A program made the position numbers and the translations under genes. A DNA stretch of 64,000 nt from contig NZ_JACHHP010000003.1 of NCBI RefSeq assembly GCF_014202825.1, forward strand, positions 208,229 to 272,228, given 5' to 3'. This DNA is from Chiayiivirga flava. Lineage in GTDB: Bacteria; Pseudomonadota; Gammaproteobacteria; Xanthomonadales; Xanthomonadaceae. The notes beneath the pieces were generated by a model that was not told the origin of the DNA, did no database searches, and was given only the letters and a program-made list of their open reading frames with translations. Positions 33,707 through 43,072 of this stretch are shown in pieces. Within the stretch, counting starts at the first letter, position 1; the number at the start of each line of letters is the position of its first letter.

Positions 33707-36256
33707 CTATCGATGCAAATTCTGGCTGCGTGCGGCCAGCGGCGTATCGGGCAGGCCGACGGCATCGCTTGCAAGTTCCTTCTCCAGCGTCTGCTGCAGC
33801 CTGCGGAGCTCCGCCTTCTGCAGTTGAACGCGCTGATACGCCCCGCACACCGTTTCGGGTTCCGTGTGTGCACTTTGCTGCGGGCAGCTGTAGGTGAACG
33901 TGGTGGACTTTCGCAGCAGCGATCCGAGCAGGCCGCCGATGGCGCCGCCGAACACATCGTTGTGTCCGGGCATGAACTTGTCCCCTCCGGAAATGACCCA
34001 GAGCGACGACGAGGATTGCGCCGTCTCGATCCGCGGCGCGTCGCAATTGCCCAGAGGGGCGTCCACCGTCGTGGCAGGAACGATCCACACCGCCTTCGTG
34101 CCGTCGTGCTCGGTGTCGGCGAGGTAGGAAAAGCTGGCGCCCGTGCCTGCCGAATGCGTTCCTTCGAGGGCGCGCAGAAAAGAGGCGGCGAACAGCGGGG
34201 CCGTGCCTTCGTTGCTTGCCTCCCCGAGCGCATCGTTCACGCAAGCGCGGTGCGAGAGTGCCGATGCGATCTGCGGCGCCGGCCTGCGCACGAGGTCGGC
34301 CTGCGGACCGAGATCCATCGGCCTGCTCGGGTCGTGGTCGTTGCCCGGTCGAGCGCGAAGACGCAGCGCGTCCCCGATCTGACCCGCCATGGAGAACAGG
34401 CGAGCAGTGGCGAAGTCGCCCGTGCTTGCAACCTGGATCATCATCGGCGAAGGCTCGTAGTGGCCGCCGACGAGTTTCTCCGCCGAGGTGTTCCAGCGTG
34501 CCATCGACTGGATCATCTGCTCCGCCCGGATGCCCTCGGTGGCCGGATTGACCATCAGCGCGACATCGGCAGGCGGACGCATCAGTTCCACGGTATCGAG
34601 CAGCAGTTCCCTGACGTACGTCTCGCTGTCCTCGGACTGTTTGCGGAAATTCTCCATCGATTCGAACGCGAATTCGCCGATGCGCTGCGTTTGGGCCGCC
34701 AGCGTCTGCCGCTGCTGGGCCAGCGCCTGCATTCTCGTCAGCAGGCGTTCGCGTGCGTTGCTGACACCGCAGACGGCGTCGAGCGCATCGTTCCCGTCGT
34801 CGGTCAACTGCTGCACGGTCGCTGCGAGGTCGTCGAAATTCACGGCGAGGGCGTTCCTGTCGCGCGCCAGCGATCTGTCGGGAAGCAGGCCGCGCAGTCG
34901 CGTCCGCTCGAACGGGTCGACGTCTTCCGACAGCTGCGCTACCGCGATCTGCAGCTTCCTCGTGTGCTCGCGCAATGTGCCCAGCTGTGCGCCGTCCAGC
35001 GACGGCAGGAAGGCCATGCCGGCGCCCTCGACCGTGCAGCCGGATCTGATCTGGTCCAGCGACGGTTTTTCGACTGCGCGCGCTTCAGCGAGCAACGCTT
35101 GCGAGCGTCGGTAGCTTGCGTCGGTGTCGCGCATGGACGCGATCACATCGGCGCGTCGTCCGCTCGGGTCGTTGGCTTCGAGCACGTCCGCCACATCGTC
35201 CAGCGCCATCCTGGTCTTGCGCCACTGGCGCTCCAATGCGTTCGACACCTCACGCAGCGCGTCTGCGTTGTAGGCTGCGGCAACCAGCGAATCGAGCTCG
35301 GCGTCGCTTTTGCCGGCGTTGTCAGCTCCCCCGAGCTGCGCCAGTTGCAGCTCCAGTTCGATGATCTGCCGGGCGACATTCGCCTGTTCGGCCCGCACTT
35401 GCGTGATCAGCCGCTCGATCGCGTCGATCATGGATGCCCGCGATTCCAGCACCCCGTCGATGCTGCGCACGCGCTGCGTCACGTTCATCCGCGTCGCCAG
35501 TTCCTTGCGACCGACAAGCACCTGTCCCATCGCTCCTTCGAGGAAGCGCGCACCGAAGGAATGTCCGATCAGCGCGATGCGCGAGGCATTGAGGAAGATC
35601 TCGTTGAGACTGGTCTCGCCTTTCAGGAAGCCCAGTCGGTCCCGGTCCTGCTGCGCGACCTGGCCGATGAGCGATGCGAGGACGTTCGAGGCCGGGATGT
35701 CGGAGCTGCGGATCGCTGCAGCCTTGCGATCCCAGAACGACAGGTTCGACACCGGGCCGTCGCCGAGCGAGTTGCCGCGCCAGGACAGGTAGAGACCAAA
35801 GATCGCGCACCCGTCCGAGGCCTGTCCTGCCTGCTTCCCCTGCAAGGCATCGCACACCGCTCCGCCGCGCAGCGACATCACGATCTTCCTGAACGAGCGG
35901 AAGTTGCCGTCGTCGGGATGGCCGCTGTGCTTCCACCCGTGGATGAACACGAGAAAGAGCACCTGCTTGTCCTTCAGGCGCGTGAGCGCGTCGCTCGCGC
36001 GCTGCAGCTGTCCCTGGTCCCACAGGTCGCCGAAGTCGTCGATCTCCACGGTTGCGATGGCGTAAGGAACCCCTGCATCGGGTTCGGAGACACAGCCGGT
36101 GGGCTCCCAGGACAGGCTGCGTCCGGACGAGCACAGTGCCGGCAGGTCCGCCGTCGCCGGGCACGCGCCGTCAGCGCATCCGGAGGACCGATAGGCGCCA
36201 TGGTTGATGCTGCAGGCGCAAAGCAGAACCAGCGAAAACAGAATCAGATACTTCAT
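33707..36256 (-). CDS. Large lipoprotein: alpha/beta hydrolase with long coiled-coil insertion
   Basis: 849-residue predicted lipoprotein (signal MKYLILFSLVLLCAC). An alpha/beta hydrolase core is visible: oxyanion segment FLVFIHGWKHSG (IHGW at 105-108), then strand-turn RIALIGHSFGA with the nucleophile elbow GHSFG at 231-235. From about 265 to 540 the sequence is a charged helical/coiled-coil region unlike hydrolases. The core may resume after it, with a candidate histidine in GGDKFMPGHNDVFGG near residue 780. The start at 36256 was preferred over the upstream in-frame ATG at 36292 because it begins the signal sequence. The substrate is unknown. Confidence 0.7.
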   Translation of the reverse strand: MKYLILFSLVLLCACSINHGAYRSSGCADGACPATADLPALCSSGRSLSWEPTGCVSEPDAGVPYAIATVEIDDFGDLWDQGQLQRASDALTRLKDKQVLFLVFIHGWKHSGHPDDGNFRSFRKIVMSLRGGAVCDALQGKQAGQASDGCAIFGLYLSWRGNSLGDGPVSNLSFWDRKAAAIRSSDIPASNVLASLIGQVAQQDRDRLGFLKGETSLNEIFLNASRIALIGHSFGARFLEGAMGQVLVGRKELATRMNVTQRVRSIDGVLESRASMIDAIERLITQVRAEQANVARQIIELELQLAQLGGADNAGKSDAELDSLVAAAYNADALREVSNALERQWRKTRMALDDVADVLEANDPSGRRADVIASMRDTDASYRRSQALLAEARAVEKPSLDQIRSGCTVEGAGMAFLPSLDGAQLGTLREHTRKLQIAVAQLSEDVDPFERTRLRGLLPDRSLARDRNALAVNFDDLAATVQQLTDDGNDALDAVCGVSNARERLLTRMQALAQQRQTLAAQTQRIGEFAFESMENFRKQSEDSETYVRELLLDTVELMRPPADVALMVNPATEGIRAEQMIQSMARWNTSAEKLVGGHYEPSPMMIQVASTGDFATARLFSMAGQIGDALRLRARPGNDHDPSRPMDLGPQADLVRRPAPQIASALSHRACVNDALGEASNEGTAPLFAASFLRALEGTHSAGTGASFSYLADTEHDGTKAVWIVPATTVDAPLGNCDAPRIETAQSSSSLWVISGGDKFMPGHNDVFGGAIGGLLGSLLRKSTTFTYSCPQQSAHTEPETVCGAYQRVQLQKAELRRLQQTLEKELASDAVGLPDTPLAARSQNLHR

Positions 36257-36412
36257 GGATGCCCCCGCGTCGGCCGGATGAGCGCCCGCCACGACCCCGG
36301 CTGCGCTTCTCGCACAGGATGTGTCGCATCTTGCGCAAATCTCTCACCTGCCGGCCGACTGCCTGGCGGCCGCGATGCGTGCCGGCGCGTGCGCCGGCAC
36401 GGGCTCACGACA

Positions 36413-38152
36413 TCATTCGAACCCGTCGCCGAAGATCCGCGCCGGGCGGAACCGCACGCCGCCCGCGCCCCGGCCAGGCGTGCCGGCCTCCGGTGCCAGC
36501 TGCACCGCCACGGCGCTGCGCGTGGCGTCGTCGAACGGATTGCGTACGAAGACGGCCGGCACGGCGTCGGCTGCGCCTGCAAGTTCGCTGCTGCTGTTGC
36601 CGGTGAGGATGGCGAGCGAGCCGTCGGCGCTGACTTCGATGTGTTCGAAACCGGGGCAGTCGTCGACGGCGCCGTCGTCGCTGCAGCTGCTGCCGTTCAC
36701 GCCTGGGGGAAGCTCGATTTCGGTCCAAGTCGCGTTCTCGTCGAACGGCGCACGCACGATGAAGGCGCGCGCGCGTGCGCCGGCGAACGCGGGCGGAAGC
36801 AGGAACTGCTGCCCGACGATCAGCGCCTGGCCGTCGGGCGATACGGCCATCGGGCCCAGGCCTTGCACGTCCGGCGGCGCGGGGATCTCGACGAACGTGC
36901 TGGCGGCGGAGAACGGCGCCGCCGTGGTGCGGATGGCGTTCACCGTCGGCTCGGTTTCGCTCAGCATGCGGGTGACGAACAGGCGCGTGCCGTCGCGCGT
37001 GAGCCGGCACATGCTGGGCGACGCCAGCACCGGCGGAAACGGCAGGGCGATGTCGATGGCGGTGTAGGGCGGGCGCAGCACGCTGACGCCGTTGACATGG
37101 CAGACGAAGGCGCGGCGGTCGGGCGCGAAATCGATCGCGGCCGTGACGAAGCCGCGCACGCGCAGGCCGGCGGGCATCGGTGTCACCAGCGGCGGATCGA
37201 CCGAGAAATTAAGCACCACCGCTTCGCCGACCCGCTCCGCGCCATTGCTCTCGCCGATGCTCAGCGCATACATGCCATGCGGTTCCACGGCGAGGCTACC
37301 GTTGCCGTTGCTGCGCCCGGACAGCGCGATGGTCTGCACCGTGCCGGCGTCGTCAAGCGCCACGCGGAACAGTCGCGGTTGCGCGAAATCGGAGAACAGT
37401 GCCGAACGTGCACCGAGGAAGGCGAGTCCGTGCGGGCGGGCATCGACCGGCAGGGCCAGTGCGGTCTGCGCCGGCGACGGCAGATTGCCGTCGGGCGTTG
37501 GCAGCAGCAGCGCGAGATTGCCGTCCTCCAGCGTGCTGGCGATGGCGGGTTCGACCGCACCGGCGGCGTCATACTGCACGTGGTCGATTTCCATCACGGC
37601 GGCGCTGGTGAAGGCGATCGCGGAGATGCCGCCCGCATGGCGCGCACCGAAGAATCGGTCCTCGGCCGTGGTGCCCGAGATGGAGCCGTCGCCGAGCGGC
37701 ACCGGCCCGACGCTGCCGAGCGATTGGCCGTCCGGCCCGAACGCCTCGAACGTGACGTCCGCCGCCGCGCCGTCGGTCCACACCATGCCTGCGGCGCTGG
37801 GCAACGGCTCGGTGAATCCGATGCGGATCGACGCACCGAACAGACTGGTGCCGCCGTTGCCGGAGCCGTCGATGGCGCCGTCGTCGGCGTCGACAGAATC
37901 GGTGATACCGCCGGGCGGCGTGATCGACGATGTCGACCGGACGAGCCTGGAATCGACGCTGCCGTCTTCGAAATCCTCGATCGCCATCGCACCGGACGCG
38001 AAGCCGTCGGGGGTGTCGGCAGCGGACAGATACGGCGTGGGGCCAAAGAAGACGGCGTCGGCGGCAAGGGCCGGGCAGGGCGCCAGCAGTGCAGGCGCAA
38101 GCAAGGCGAACGTGGCGGCGGTGGACCGCAGGAAGGCTGGCATCGGATGCAT
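36413..38152 (-). CDS. Secreted propeller-like protein ending in IFGDGFE
   Basis: 579-residue exported protein with a clear GAGGAG ribosome site before the start at 38152 and a signal ending near PCPALAAD. The first 200 residues form a beta-sandwich-like domain (FEDGSVDSRLVRSTSSITPPGG, then TFEAFGPDGQSLGSVG). The rest has short repeats typical of a seven-bladed propeller (LAVEPHGMYALSIGE, MAVSPDGQALIVGQQ, IEVSADGSLAILTGN). No enzyme signature was found. The C-terminus is exactly ARIFGDGFE, with no residues after the motif. Confidence 0.72.
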   Translation of the reverse strand: MHPMPAFLRSTAATFALLAPALLAPCPALAADAVFFGPTPYLSAADTPDGFASGAMAIEDFEDGSVDSRLVRSTSSITPPGGITDSVDADDGAIDGSGNGGTSLFGASIRIGFTEPLPSAAGMVWTDGAAADVTFEAFGPDGQSLGSVGPVPLGDGSISGTTAEDRFFGARHAGGISAIAFTSAAVMEIDHVQYDAAGAVEPAIASTLEDGNLALLLPTPDGNLPSPAQTALALPVDARPHGLAFLGARSALFSDFAQPRLFRVALDDAGTVQTIALSGRSNGNGSLAVEPHGMYALSIGESNGAERVGEAVVLNFSVDPPLVTPMPAGLRVRGFVTAAIDFAPDRRAFVCHVNGVSVLRPPYTAIDIALPFPPVLASPSMCRLTRDGTRLFVTRMLSETEPTVNAIRTTAAPFSAASTFVEIPAPPDVQGLGPMAVSPDGQALIVGQQFLLPPAFAGARARAFIVRAPFDENATWTEIELPPGVNGSSCSDDGAVDDCPGFEHIEVSADGSLAILTGNSSSELAGAADAVPAVFVRNPFDDATRSAVAVQLAPEAGTPGRGAGGVRFRPARIFGDGFE

Positions 38153-38323
38153 CGCGGACTCCTCGCAACACGACAGGATGGGACCAATCCAACGCACGGC
38201 TCGCACGCGCACGTTGAAGCTCCTTTGCTGTCACGGGAAAGATCGCGCGGTTTTGCCATCGACGAAGACGGGCAGTCGCCACCGTGGCCCGGCGCCGGAG
38301 CCCGAATCCACGCTAATCGACCC

Positions 38324-38413
38324 GTTCGTTCCCGCTGCACGGGTCCGTGTGCCCAGATGGTCCCGTCTTCGCGCGGTGTGCGGCGTCCCGCGGCGGCAGC
38401 GGGCGTCTAGGCT
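38324..38413 (+). promoter_or_regulatory. Upstream region shared with the paralogous gene at 29.5 kb
   Basis: Blocks GTTCGTTCCCG (38324-38334), CCCAGATGG (38352-38360) and CTAGGCT (38407-38413) match those before the gene at 29457 in order and spacing. The start codon is 53 bases beyond the last block. Conservation of only these islands suggests function rather than recent duplication. Confidence 0.5.
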
Positions 38414-38465
38414 GCGGAGACCCGCATCGTCGCGGGCACAGTCACATCCGTTCGGGAGACCATCG

Positions 38466-38768
38466 ATGAAAAAGACCACCCTTGCCGCCGCCGCCCTGCT
38501 GCTGGCCGGCACCGTCGTGCAGACTGCCAGCGCATTGCCGCTCAACTGGGAGCCGCGTGGACCGGGTCCGGTGGAGCCGACATACGGAATCTGGGAAGCG
38601 ACGGTGCGCTACATCGCCCCGCACCACGCGCCGGACGGCACCTACCACACCTACAAGTACCACCACATCACGGCCACCTCGAACGCCAGCTGCGAGGCGC
38701 AGCTGGCGAACTGGTCCGGCGGGCTGAATGTCACGGTGATCGAGTTCTGCCACTGGACCGGCATCTGA
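38466..38768 (+). CDS. Small secreted protein, paralogue of the 29457-29753 product
   Basis: 100-residue protein with a signal sequence (KKTTLAAAALLLAGTVVQTA) and mature N-terminus LPLNWEPRGPGPVEPTYG. It shares with its paralogue the N-W-x-P start, the G-P-x-E-P turn, a Y-H-T-Y-K-Y-H-H strand and two equally placed cysteines (ASCEAQL and IEFCHWTG). It is rich in histidine and tyrosine around residues 50-68, which could bind metal or carbohydrate. No family was recognised. The presence of two copies 9 kb apart with common upstream blocks suggests a co-regulated gene family. Confidence 0.7.
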   Translation: MKKTTLAAAALLLAGTVVQTASALPLNWEPRGPGPVEPTYGIWEATVRYIAPHHAPDGTYHTYKYHHITATSNASCEAQLANWSGGLNVTVIEFCHWTGI

Positions 38769-38789
38769 CGCCGGCGCGTCCGTCGATCG

Positions 38790-38816
38790 ACCGGGCCGGC
38801 CGCGTGCCGGCCCGGT
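38790..38816 (+). terminator. Rho-independent-like terminator
   Basis: ACCGGGCCGGC pairs perfectly with GCCGGCCCGGT across the loop CGCGT, starting 22 bases after the stop of the small secreted protein gene. A short T-rich stretch (TCGTTTGT) follows. Confidence 0.7.
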
Positions 38817-38853
38817 TCGTTTGTGGCGGTGCGTGCGGCCGCCGCGCCTGCGC

Positions 38854-39450
38854 TCAGCTGCTGCCGGTGTCCGCTTCGGTGCGACGTGTGAAGACGATCT
38901 TCACCAGCGGATGCGGATCGGGTTTGACGATGCCCAGCTGATAGAACGTGAACACGCGCTCGTCGCCGCGGAATTCCTCGGTGATCCGATAATCGACGAA
39001 GTGGCCCGCGCCGTCGTTGACCTTCGACGACCACACCATCGTCTTTTCGGCCGCATGCCAGTACCCGTGGTCGATCCGCACCGAGAGATCGTTGGTGTCG
39101 TTCCAGGTGCCGACGTAGGCCTTTGCGACCGTGTCGTAACCCCACACGCCGATGCCTTCGTACGGCGGCCGGCCGTCGCCCGCCGGAATGCGGAATTCGT
39201 TGACGATGCGGTGGCCGTTGGCCAGCAGCCGGTTGGTCTGCACGCCGCGTGCGTGGCCGGACGGTGCGTCGGCGGTGAAGAAGGTCACTTCGGCATCCCA
39301 GGTGCCGGCCTCCATCTGCAGCGGTGCGTGCACGTCCTCGGGGGCGGGCGCGGCGGCGGACGCGGACGCGATGCCGACGGCAGCGATCAACGGTGGAATC
39401 TGGCGCAGCAACGCACGTGCGATGCGTTGCGGTCGAGCCGGCAGGTGCAT
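38854..39450 (-). CDS. Exported DUF1579 family protein
   Basis: 198-residue protein starting at 39450 behind an AGGAGAGG site, with a signal ending near SASAAAP. The body follows the DUF1579 pattern: EAGTWDAEVTFFT, a central IGVWGYDTVAKAYVGTWND strand pair and EEFRGDERVFTFYQL. The family is a lipocalin-like beta barrel of unknown role, perhaps binding a small ligand. It stands alone between oppositely oriented genes. Confidence 0.75.
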   Translation of the reverse strand: MHLPARPQRIARALLRQIPPLIAAVGIASASAAAPAPEDVHAPLQMEAGTWDAEVTFFTADAPSGHARGVQTNRLLANGHRIVNEFRIPAGDGRPPYEGIGVWGYDTVAKAYVGTWNDTNDLSVRIDHGYWHAAEKTMVWSSKVNDGAGHFVDYRITEEFRGDERVFTFYQLGIVKPDPHPLVKIVFTRRTEADTGSS

Positions 39451-39695
39451 GCAGCCTCTCCTGGTCATCGGAAAACGCGGGATGCGTTCGCCGTGCTCGG
39501 ACGCTAGCACGCTCGTCCGCGACGCTTGTCGTGCGTGCTCGACATCGGCATCCAATTCGCCACCGACGTCACGCATGCTTGCGCCGCGCTCCGGCGCTAT
39601 CCTCGCGGTTGTCGCATGCCGGCCGTGCGGACCCGACGCGATGCCGCGCGTCGCCCGTTCGATGGCCGCCTGCGTTTTCTTCGACAGGACACCCG

Positions 39696-40310
39696 ATGCC
39701 TCCGGCCACGATGCGAACCTTCGTCCTGCGTGCGCGTGCTGCCCCCACCGACAGCGCCCGGCTGCTGGCGGGCGTGGGCAAGGACGCGCACACCGAAATC
39801 CTCGCGCACACGCTGATGAACGCGATCTTCGTCGCGCAATCGCACCGGGCCGGGGTGACGGTGTACCTGGTGCTGGAAAGCACCCAGGATTTCTCCCGCA
39901 CGATCCGCGTCGAGGCCGATGCGATGCGCGATGTCGGCGGCTTCGACGAACAGTCCCTGCTGCGCAAGGTGGCGCGGGCGCTGGACGTGTCCGCGGGCAT
40001 GGCCAAGGAAGAAACGCGCGCGGTGGAGCCGGGCGTGACGGTGCGCACAGTCAGCTTCGAGCGGCTGGTGCAGGAGCTGTCCCGGACCCACGCGCTGTTC
40101 GTGATGGACAGGAAAGGCACGCCGATCCGCGAACAGGCGTTTCCGGACAATCCGTGCTTCCTGCTGACCGACCACATCCCGATGCCGAAGAAGACCTTCC
40201 ACAGCCTGGAACGCCTGGGCGCGACGAAGATCGCGCTCGGCTCGACGATGCTGTTCGCCTCGCAATGCGTGGTGCTGATCCACCACGAACTGGACCTGCG
40301 CGGCGCATGA
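39696..40310 (+). CDS. trmY: TrmY-family tRNA (pseudouridine54-N1)-methyltransferase
   Basis: 204-residue SPOUT-type protein of the DUF358/TrmY family. Archaeal members methylate pseudouridine 54 in the T-loop of tRNA using S-adenosylmethionine. Matching features are MRTFVLRARAAPTDSARL at the start, the ALFVMDRKGTPI segment, and the C-terminal knot region LTDHIPMPKKTF...KIALGSTMLFASQCVVLIHHELD, which forms the SAM pocket. ATG 39696 or 39711 could be the start. The stop overlaps the MFS gene (ATGA). The family occurs patchily in bacteria, where this modification is not established. Confidence 0.82.
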   Translation: MPPATMRTFVLRARAAPTDSARLLAGVGKDAHTEILAHTLMNAIFVAQSHRAGVTVYLVLESTQDFSRTIRVEADAMRDVGGFDEQSLLRKVARALDVSAGMAKEETRAVEPGVTVRTVSFERLVQELSRTHALFVMDRKGTPIREQAFPDNPCFLLTDHIPMPKKTFHSLERLGATKIALGSTMLFASQCVVLIHHELDLRGA

Positions 40311-42004
40311 CGCGGCAGGACGCAGCGCCGCGTGCGGCCGCGGAGGCGGAACGCCCCGCGGTGTCCACGCTGTCGCCGTTCCGCTATCCGGTGTTCCGCC
40401 AGATCTGGCTGGCGAGCATGGCGTCCAACTTCGGCGGGCTGATCCAGTCGGTGGGCGCGGCGTGGCTGATGCTGTCGATCGCCACCTCCGAACACATGGT
40501 GGCACTGGTGCAGGCCTCGGTGACGCTGCCGATCATGCTGTTGTCGCTGGTGTCCGGCGCGATGGCCGACGGCCTGGATCGGCGGCGCGTGATGCTGGCT
40601 GCACAGGCCTTCATGCTGCTGGTGTCGCTGACGCTGGCGCTGTGTACGTGGTTCGACCTGGTCACGCCGTGGCTGCTGCTGCTCTTCACCTTCCTCATCG
40701 GCTGCGGCGCGGCGTTCAACGCGCCGGCGTGGCAGGCCTCGGTCGGCGACATGGTGCCGCGCCACCAGCTGGCGTCGGCCGTGGCGCTCAACAGCATGGG
40801 TTTCAATATCGCGCGCAGCGCCGGGCCCGCGCTCGGTGGCGTCATCGTTGCGGCCGGCGGCGCGGCGATGGCGTTCGGCGTGAACGCGCTCAGCTACGTG
40901 GCGCTGCTGGTCGTGCTGGCGCGCTGGCGGCCGCCCGCGCAGCGACCGCTGTTGCCGCGCGAGACGCTCGGACTCGCGATCGCATCCGGGCTGCGCTACG
41001 CCGCGATGTCGCCGTCGATCCGCTTCGTGCTGCTGCGCAGCGTGGTGTTCGGCGTCGGCGGCAGTTCGCTGATGGCGCTGATGCCGCTGATCGCCAAGGT
41101 GCTGGTCGGCGGCGGTCCGTTGACGTACGGCCTGCTGCTGGGCGCGTTCGGCGTCGGCGCCGTGGGCGGCGCGGTGTCGAGCGCGTGGCTGCGGCGCAGG
41201 CTGGGCAGCGAGGCGATCGTGCGCGTTGCCTGTCTCGCGTTTGCGCTGGCCGCGGGCGTGGCGGGCGCGGCCGACATGCTGGCGCTCACGATGGCGGTGC
41301 TGGTGCTCGGCGGCGCGGCCTGGGTGCTGGCACTGTCCACGTTCAACGTCACCGTGCAGCTGTCCGCGCCGCGCTGGGTGATGGCGCGCGCGCTGTCGCT
41401 GTACCAGATGGCCGCGTTCGGCGGCATGGCGGGCGGCAGCTGGCTGTGGGGCGAGGTCTCGGCCGCGCACGGCATCGGCACCGCATTGCTGTGCGCGGCG
41501 GGCGTGCTGGTGTGCTGCGCTGCGCTCGGCCTGTGGTGGCCGCTGGCGCAGTCCGAGGATCGCAACCTTGCGCCGCTGCGCGAGTGGACCGCGCCCGCCA
41601 CCGCCGTGCCGGTGGAGGCATCGAGCGGCCCGGTGGTGGTATCGATCGAATACCGCATCCGCGAGGACGACATCGTCGAATTCCTGTCCGCGATGGCGGA
41701 CCGACGCCGCATCCGCCGTCGCGACGGGGCGTTGCAGTGGCGCCTGCTGCGCGATGTCGCCGATCCGATGCTGTGGATCGAGCGCTACAAGACGCCGACG
41801 TGGCTCGAATACGTGCGCCACAACAACCGCATCACGCTCGACGACGCACGCATCCCGCAACGGCTGCGCGAGCTGCACCAGGGCCCGGGCGACCCGCTGG
41901 TGCGACGCATGCTCGAACGCGAACCCAGCGTCATGCCGACCCGCCACCCGGCCGAACCGCGCGAACTGCGCGAGCCGCTGACCGATCCGACACGCTCGGC
42001 GTAA
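40307..42004 (+). CDS. MFS_3/EntS-type transporter with C-terminal ABM-like domain
   Basis: 565-residue major facilitator protein. Eleven to twelve hydrophobic segments cover residues 30-420, with the family start FRYPVFRQIWLASMASNFG and the loop motif GAMADGLDRRRVML between the second and third helices. After about 440 a soluble domain follows (VVVSIEYRIREDDIVEFLSAM, then WIERYKTPTWLEYVRHNNR) that resembles antibiotic-biosynthesis monooxygenase folds and is a normal part of PF05977 proteins. It is likely an exporter of siderophores or other small molecules. The substrate is unknown. Translation is coupled to trmY. Confidence 0.83.
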   Translation: MTRQDAAPRAAAEAERPAVSTLSPFRYPVFRQIWLASMASNFGGLIQSVGAAWLMLSIATSEHMVALVQASVTLPIMLLSLVSGAMADGLDRRRVMLAAQAFMLLVSLTLALCTWFDLVTPWLLLLFTFLIGCGAAFNAPAWQASVGDMVPRHQLASAVALNSMGFNIARSAGPALGGVIVAAGGAAMAFGVNALSYVALLVVLARWRPPAQRPLLPRETLGLAIASGLRYAAMSPSIRFVLLRSVVFGVGGSSLMALMPLIAKVLVGGGPLTYGLLLGAFGVGAVGGAVSSAWLRRRLGSEAIVRVACLAFALAAGVAGAADMLALTMAVLVLGGAAWVLALSTFNVTVQLSAPRWVMARALSLYQMAAFGGMAGGSWLWGEVSAAHGIGTALLCAAGVLVCCAALGLWWPLAQSEDRNLAPLREWTAPATAVPVEASSGPVVVSIEYRIREDDIVEFLSAMADRRRIRRRDGALQWRLLRDVADPMLWIERYKTPTWLEYVRHNNRITLDDARIPQRLRELHQGPGDPLVRRMLEREPSVMPTRHPAEPRELREPLTDPTRSA

Positions 42005-42191
42005 GGTGCGGCCGCGGCGCCGCCGCAGCCGTTGCTCAAACATCATGTTGGCGATGCGATCTGCGATCGATCGTGCCGACTGCTCGACTCGTCGCATCGC
42101 CCGGGTGCAGCCGATACGTCCGGCGCCGCTGCCGCGTTAGCGGATCCAGTCGTCCGTTCGACATTCCCCGCCGCCGACCGAAGGCTTCGCC

Positions 42192-43016
42192 ATGCACCTC
42201 GTCAACCTCCGCGCACGCGTCAGCGGCGCGCTGCTGTTCCTCGCATGCGCCGCCACCGCGCCGGCGCAGTCGCCACAGCCCGGAAGCATGCTCGGCCGCG
42301 CCGTCGATGCGCGCGGTGCGCCGCTCGCAGGCGTGGAGGTCATCGCCGACAACACCCAGTTCTACGACATCAACGCCATCGGCGTGACGGACGCGGAGGG
42401 ACGTTACGCGGTCGATACCCGCCATCCACCCGGCACATGGGTCGGCAGCGCGCGCATCACGCGCACCTACAACGGCAAGCGTTTCGTGCTCGAACTCGAT
42501 CCGGATTCGGTGGACGCATTTGCCGGAAATGTCGGCGCGGTCCGCAACTTCACGTGGAAACTCAGCGGCGAGCGGCGCGATGGCCTGGGCACCTACGGCA
42601 TGTCGGTGATCTACTACTTCGAGGGCTTCGAGGATCCGCAGTTTCCGGGCGAATTTCTCGACACCGATTTCGTCGAACTGACCCTGACCCCGGTGGGTCC
42701 GCTCGTCGACGGAAGCGTCGGTGCCGCCATCGTCGCACGCGGGGAACGCACGCCGGACGGGCCCGCGGTGCGCGACGTACCGATCGGCCGCTACACGATC
42801 ACCGCGCGTTATCTTGCGCCCGGCTTGCCCGTGCGGCCGCTGCTGCTGCGCATCCGCAACACCGGCAACTACGTTCCCGCGCTGACGGCCGACTTCGACG
42901 AAGTGCTGGAAACGCTGTACCGCATCGAGATGGACGTGACCATCGACACGGCCTTCATCTTCGATGGTGATTTCGAGTCCGCGCCCGACGCGCCGCGGCT
43001 GCCGGCACCGGTCTGA
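42192..43016 (+). CDS. Exported CarboxypepD_reg-like protein with variant DGFE tail
   Basis: 274-residue exported protein with a signal sequence (ALLFLACAATAPAQS). The first mature domain, MLGRAVDARGAPLAGVEVIA followed by GVTDAEGRYAVDTRHPPG, is a carboxypeptidase-regulatory-like beta sandwich. The rest has no recognised fold. Near the end, AFIFDGDFESAPDAP is a rearranged form of the IF-x-DGFE motif, followed by eleven further residues. It is a stand-alone gene with no neighbours in the same direction within 150 bases. Confidence 0.65.
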   Translation: MHLVNLRARVSGALLFLACAATAPAQSPQPGSMLGRAVDARGAPLAGVEVIADNTQFYDINAIGVTDAEGRYAVDTRHPPGTWVGSARITRTYNGKRFVLELDPDSVDAFAGNVGAVRNFTWKLSGERRDGLGTYGMSVIYYFEGFEDPQFPGEFLDTDFVELTLTPVGPLVDGSVGAAIVARGERTPDGPAVRDVPIGRYTITARYLAPGLPVRPLLLRIRNTGNYVPALTADFDEVLETLYRIEMDVTIDTAFIFDGDFESAPDAPRLPAPV

Positions 43017-43072
43017 CCGATCGGCGCACCGCACGATCACTGCGCGGCACGCCTGCAGCGCGCGTCGGCGGG

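Noticed and set aside
33194-38410. A 1738-codon plus-strand open frame
   Set aside because: It is antisense to two lipoprotein genes and the propeller protein. Long antisense frames are common at this GC content, and no domain or signal is visible.
40307-42004. MFS protein with an apparently novel soluble fusion domain
   Set aside because: The C-terminal ABM-like segment is a regular part of the PF05977 (MFS_3) family, so the architecture is not new.
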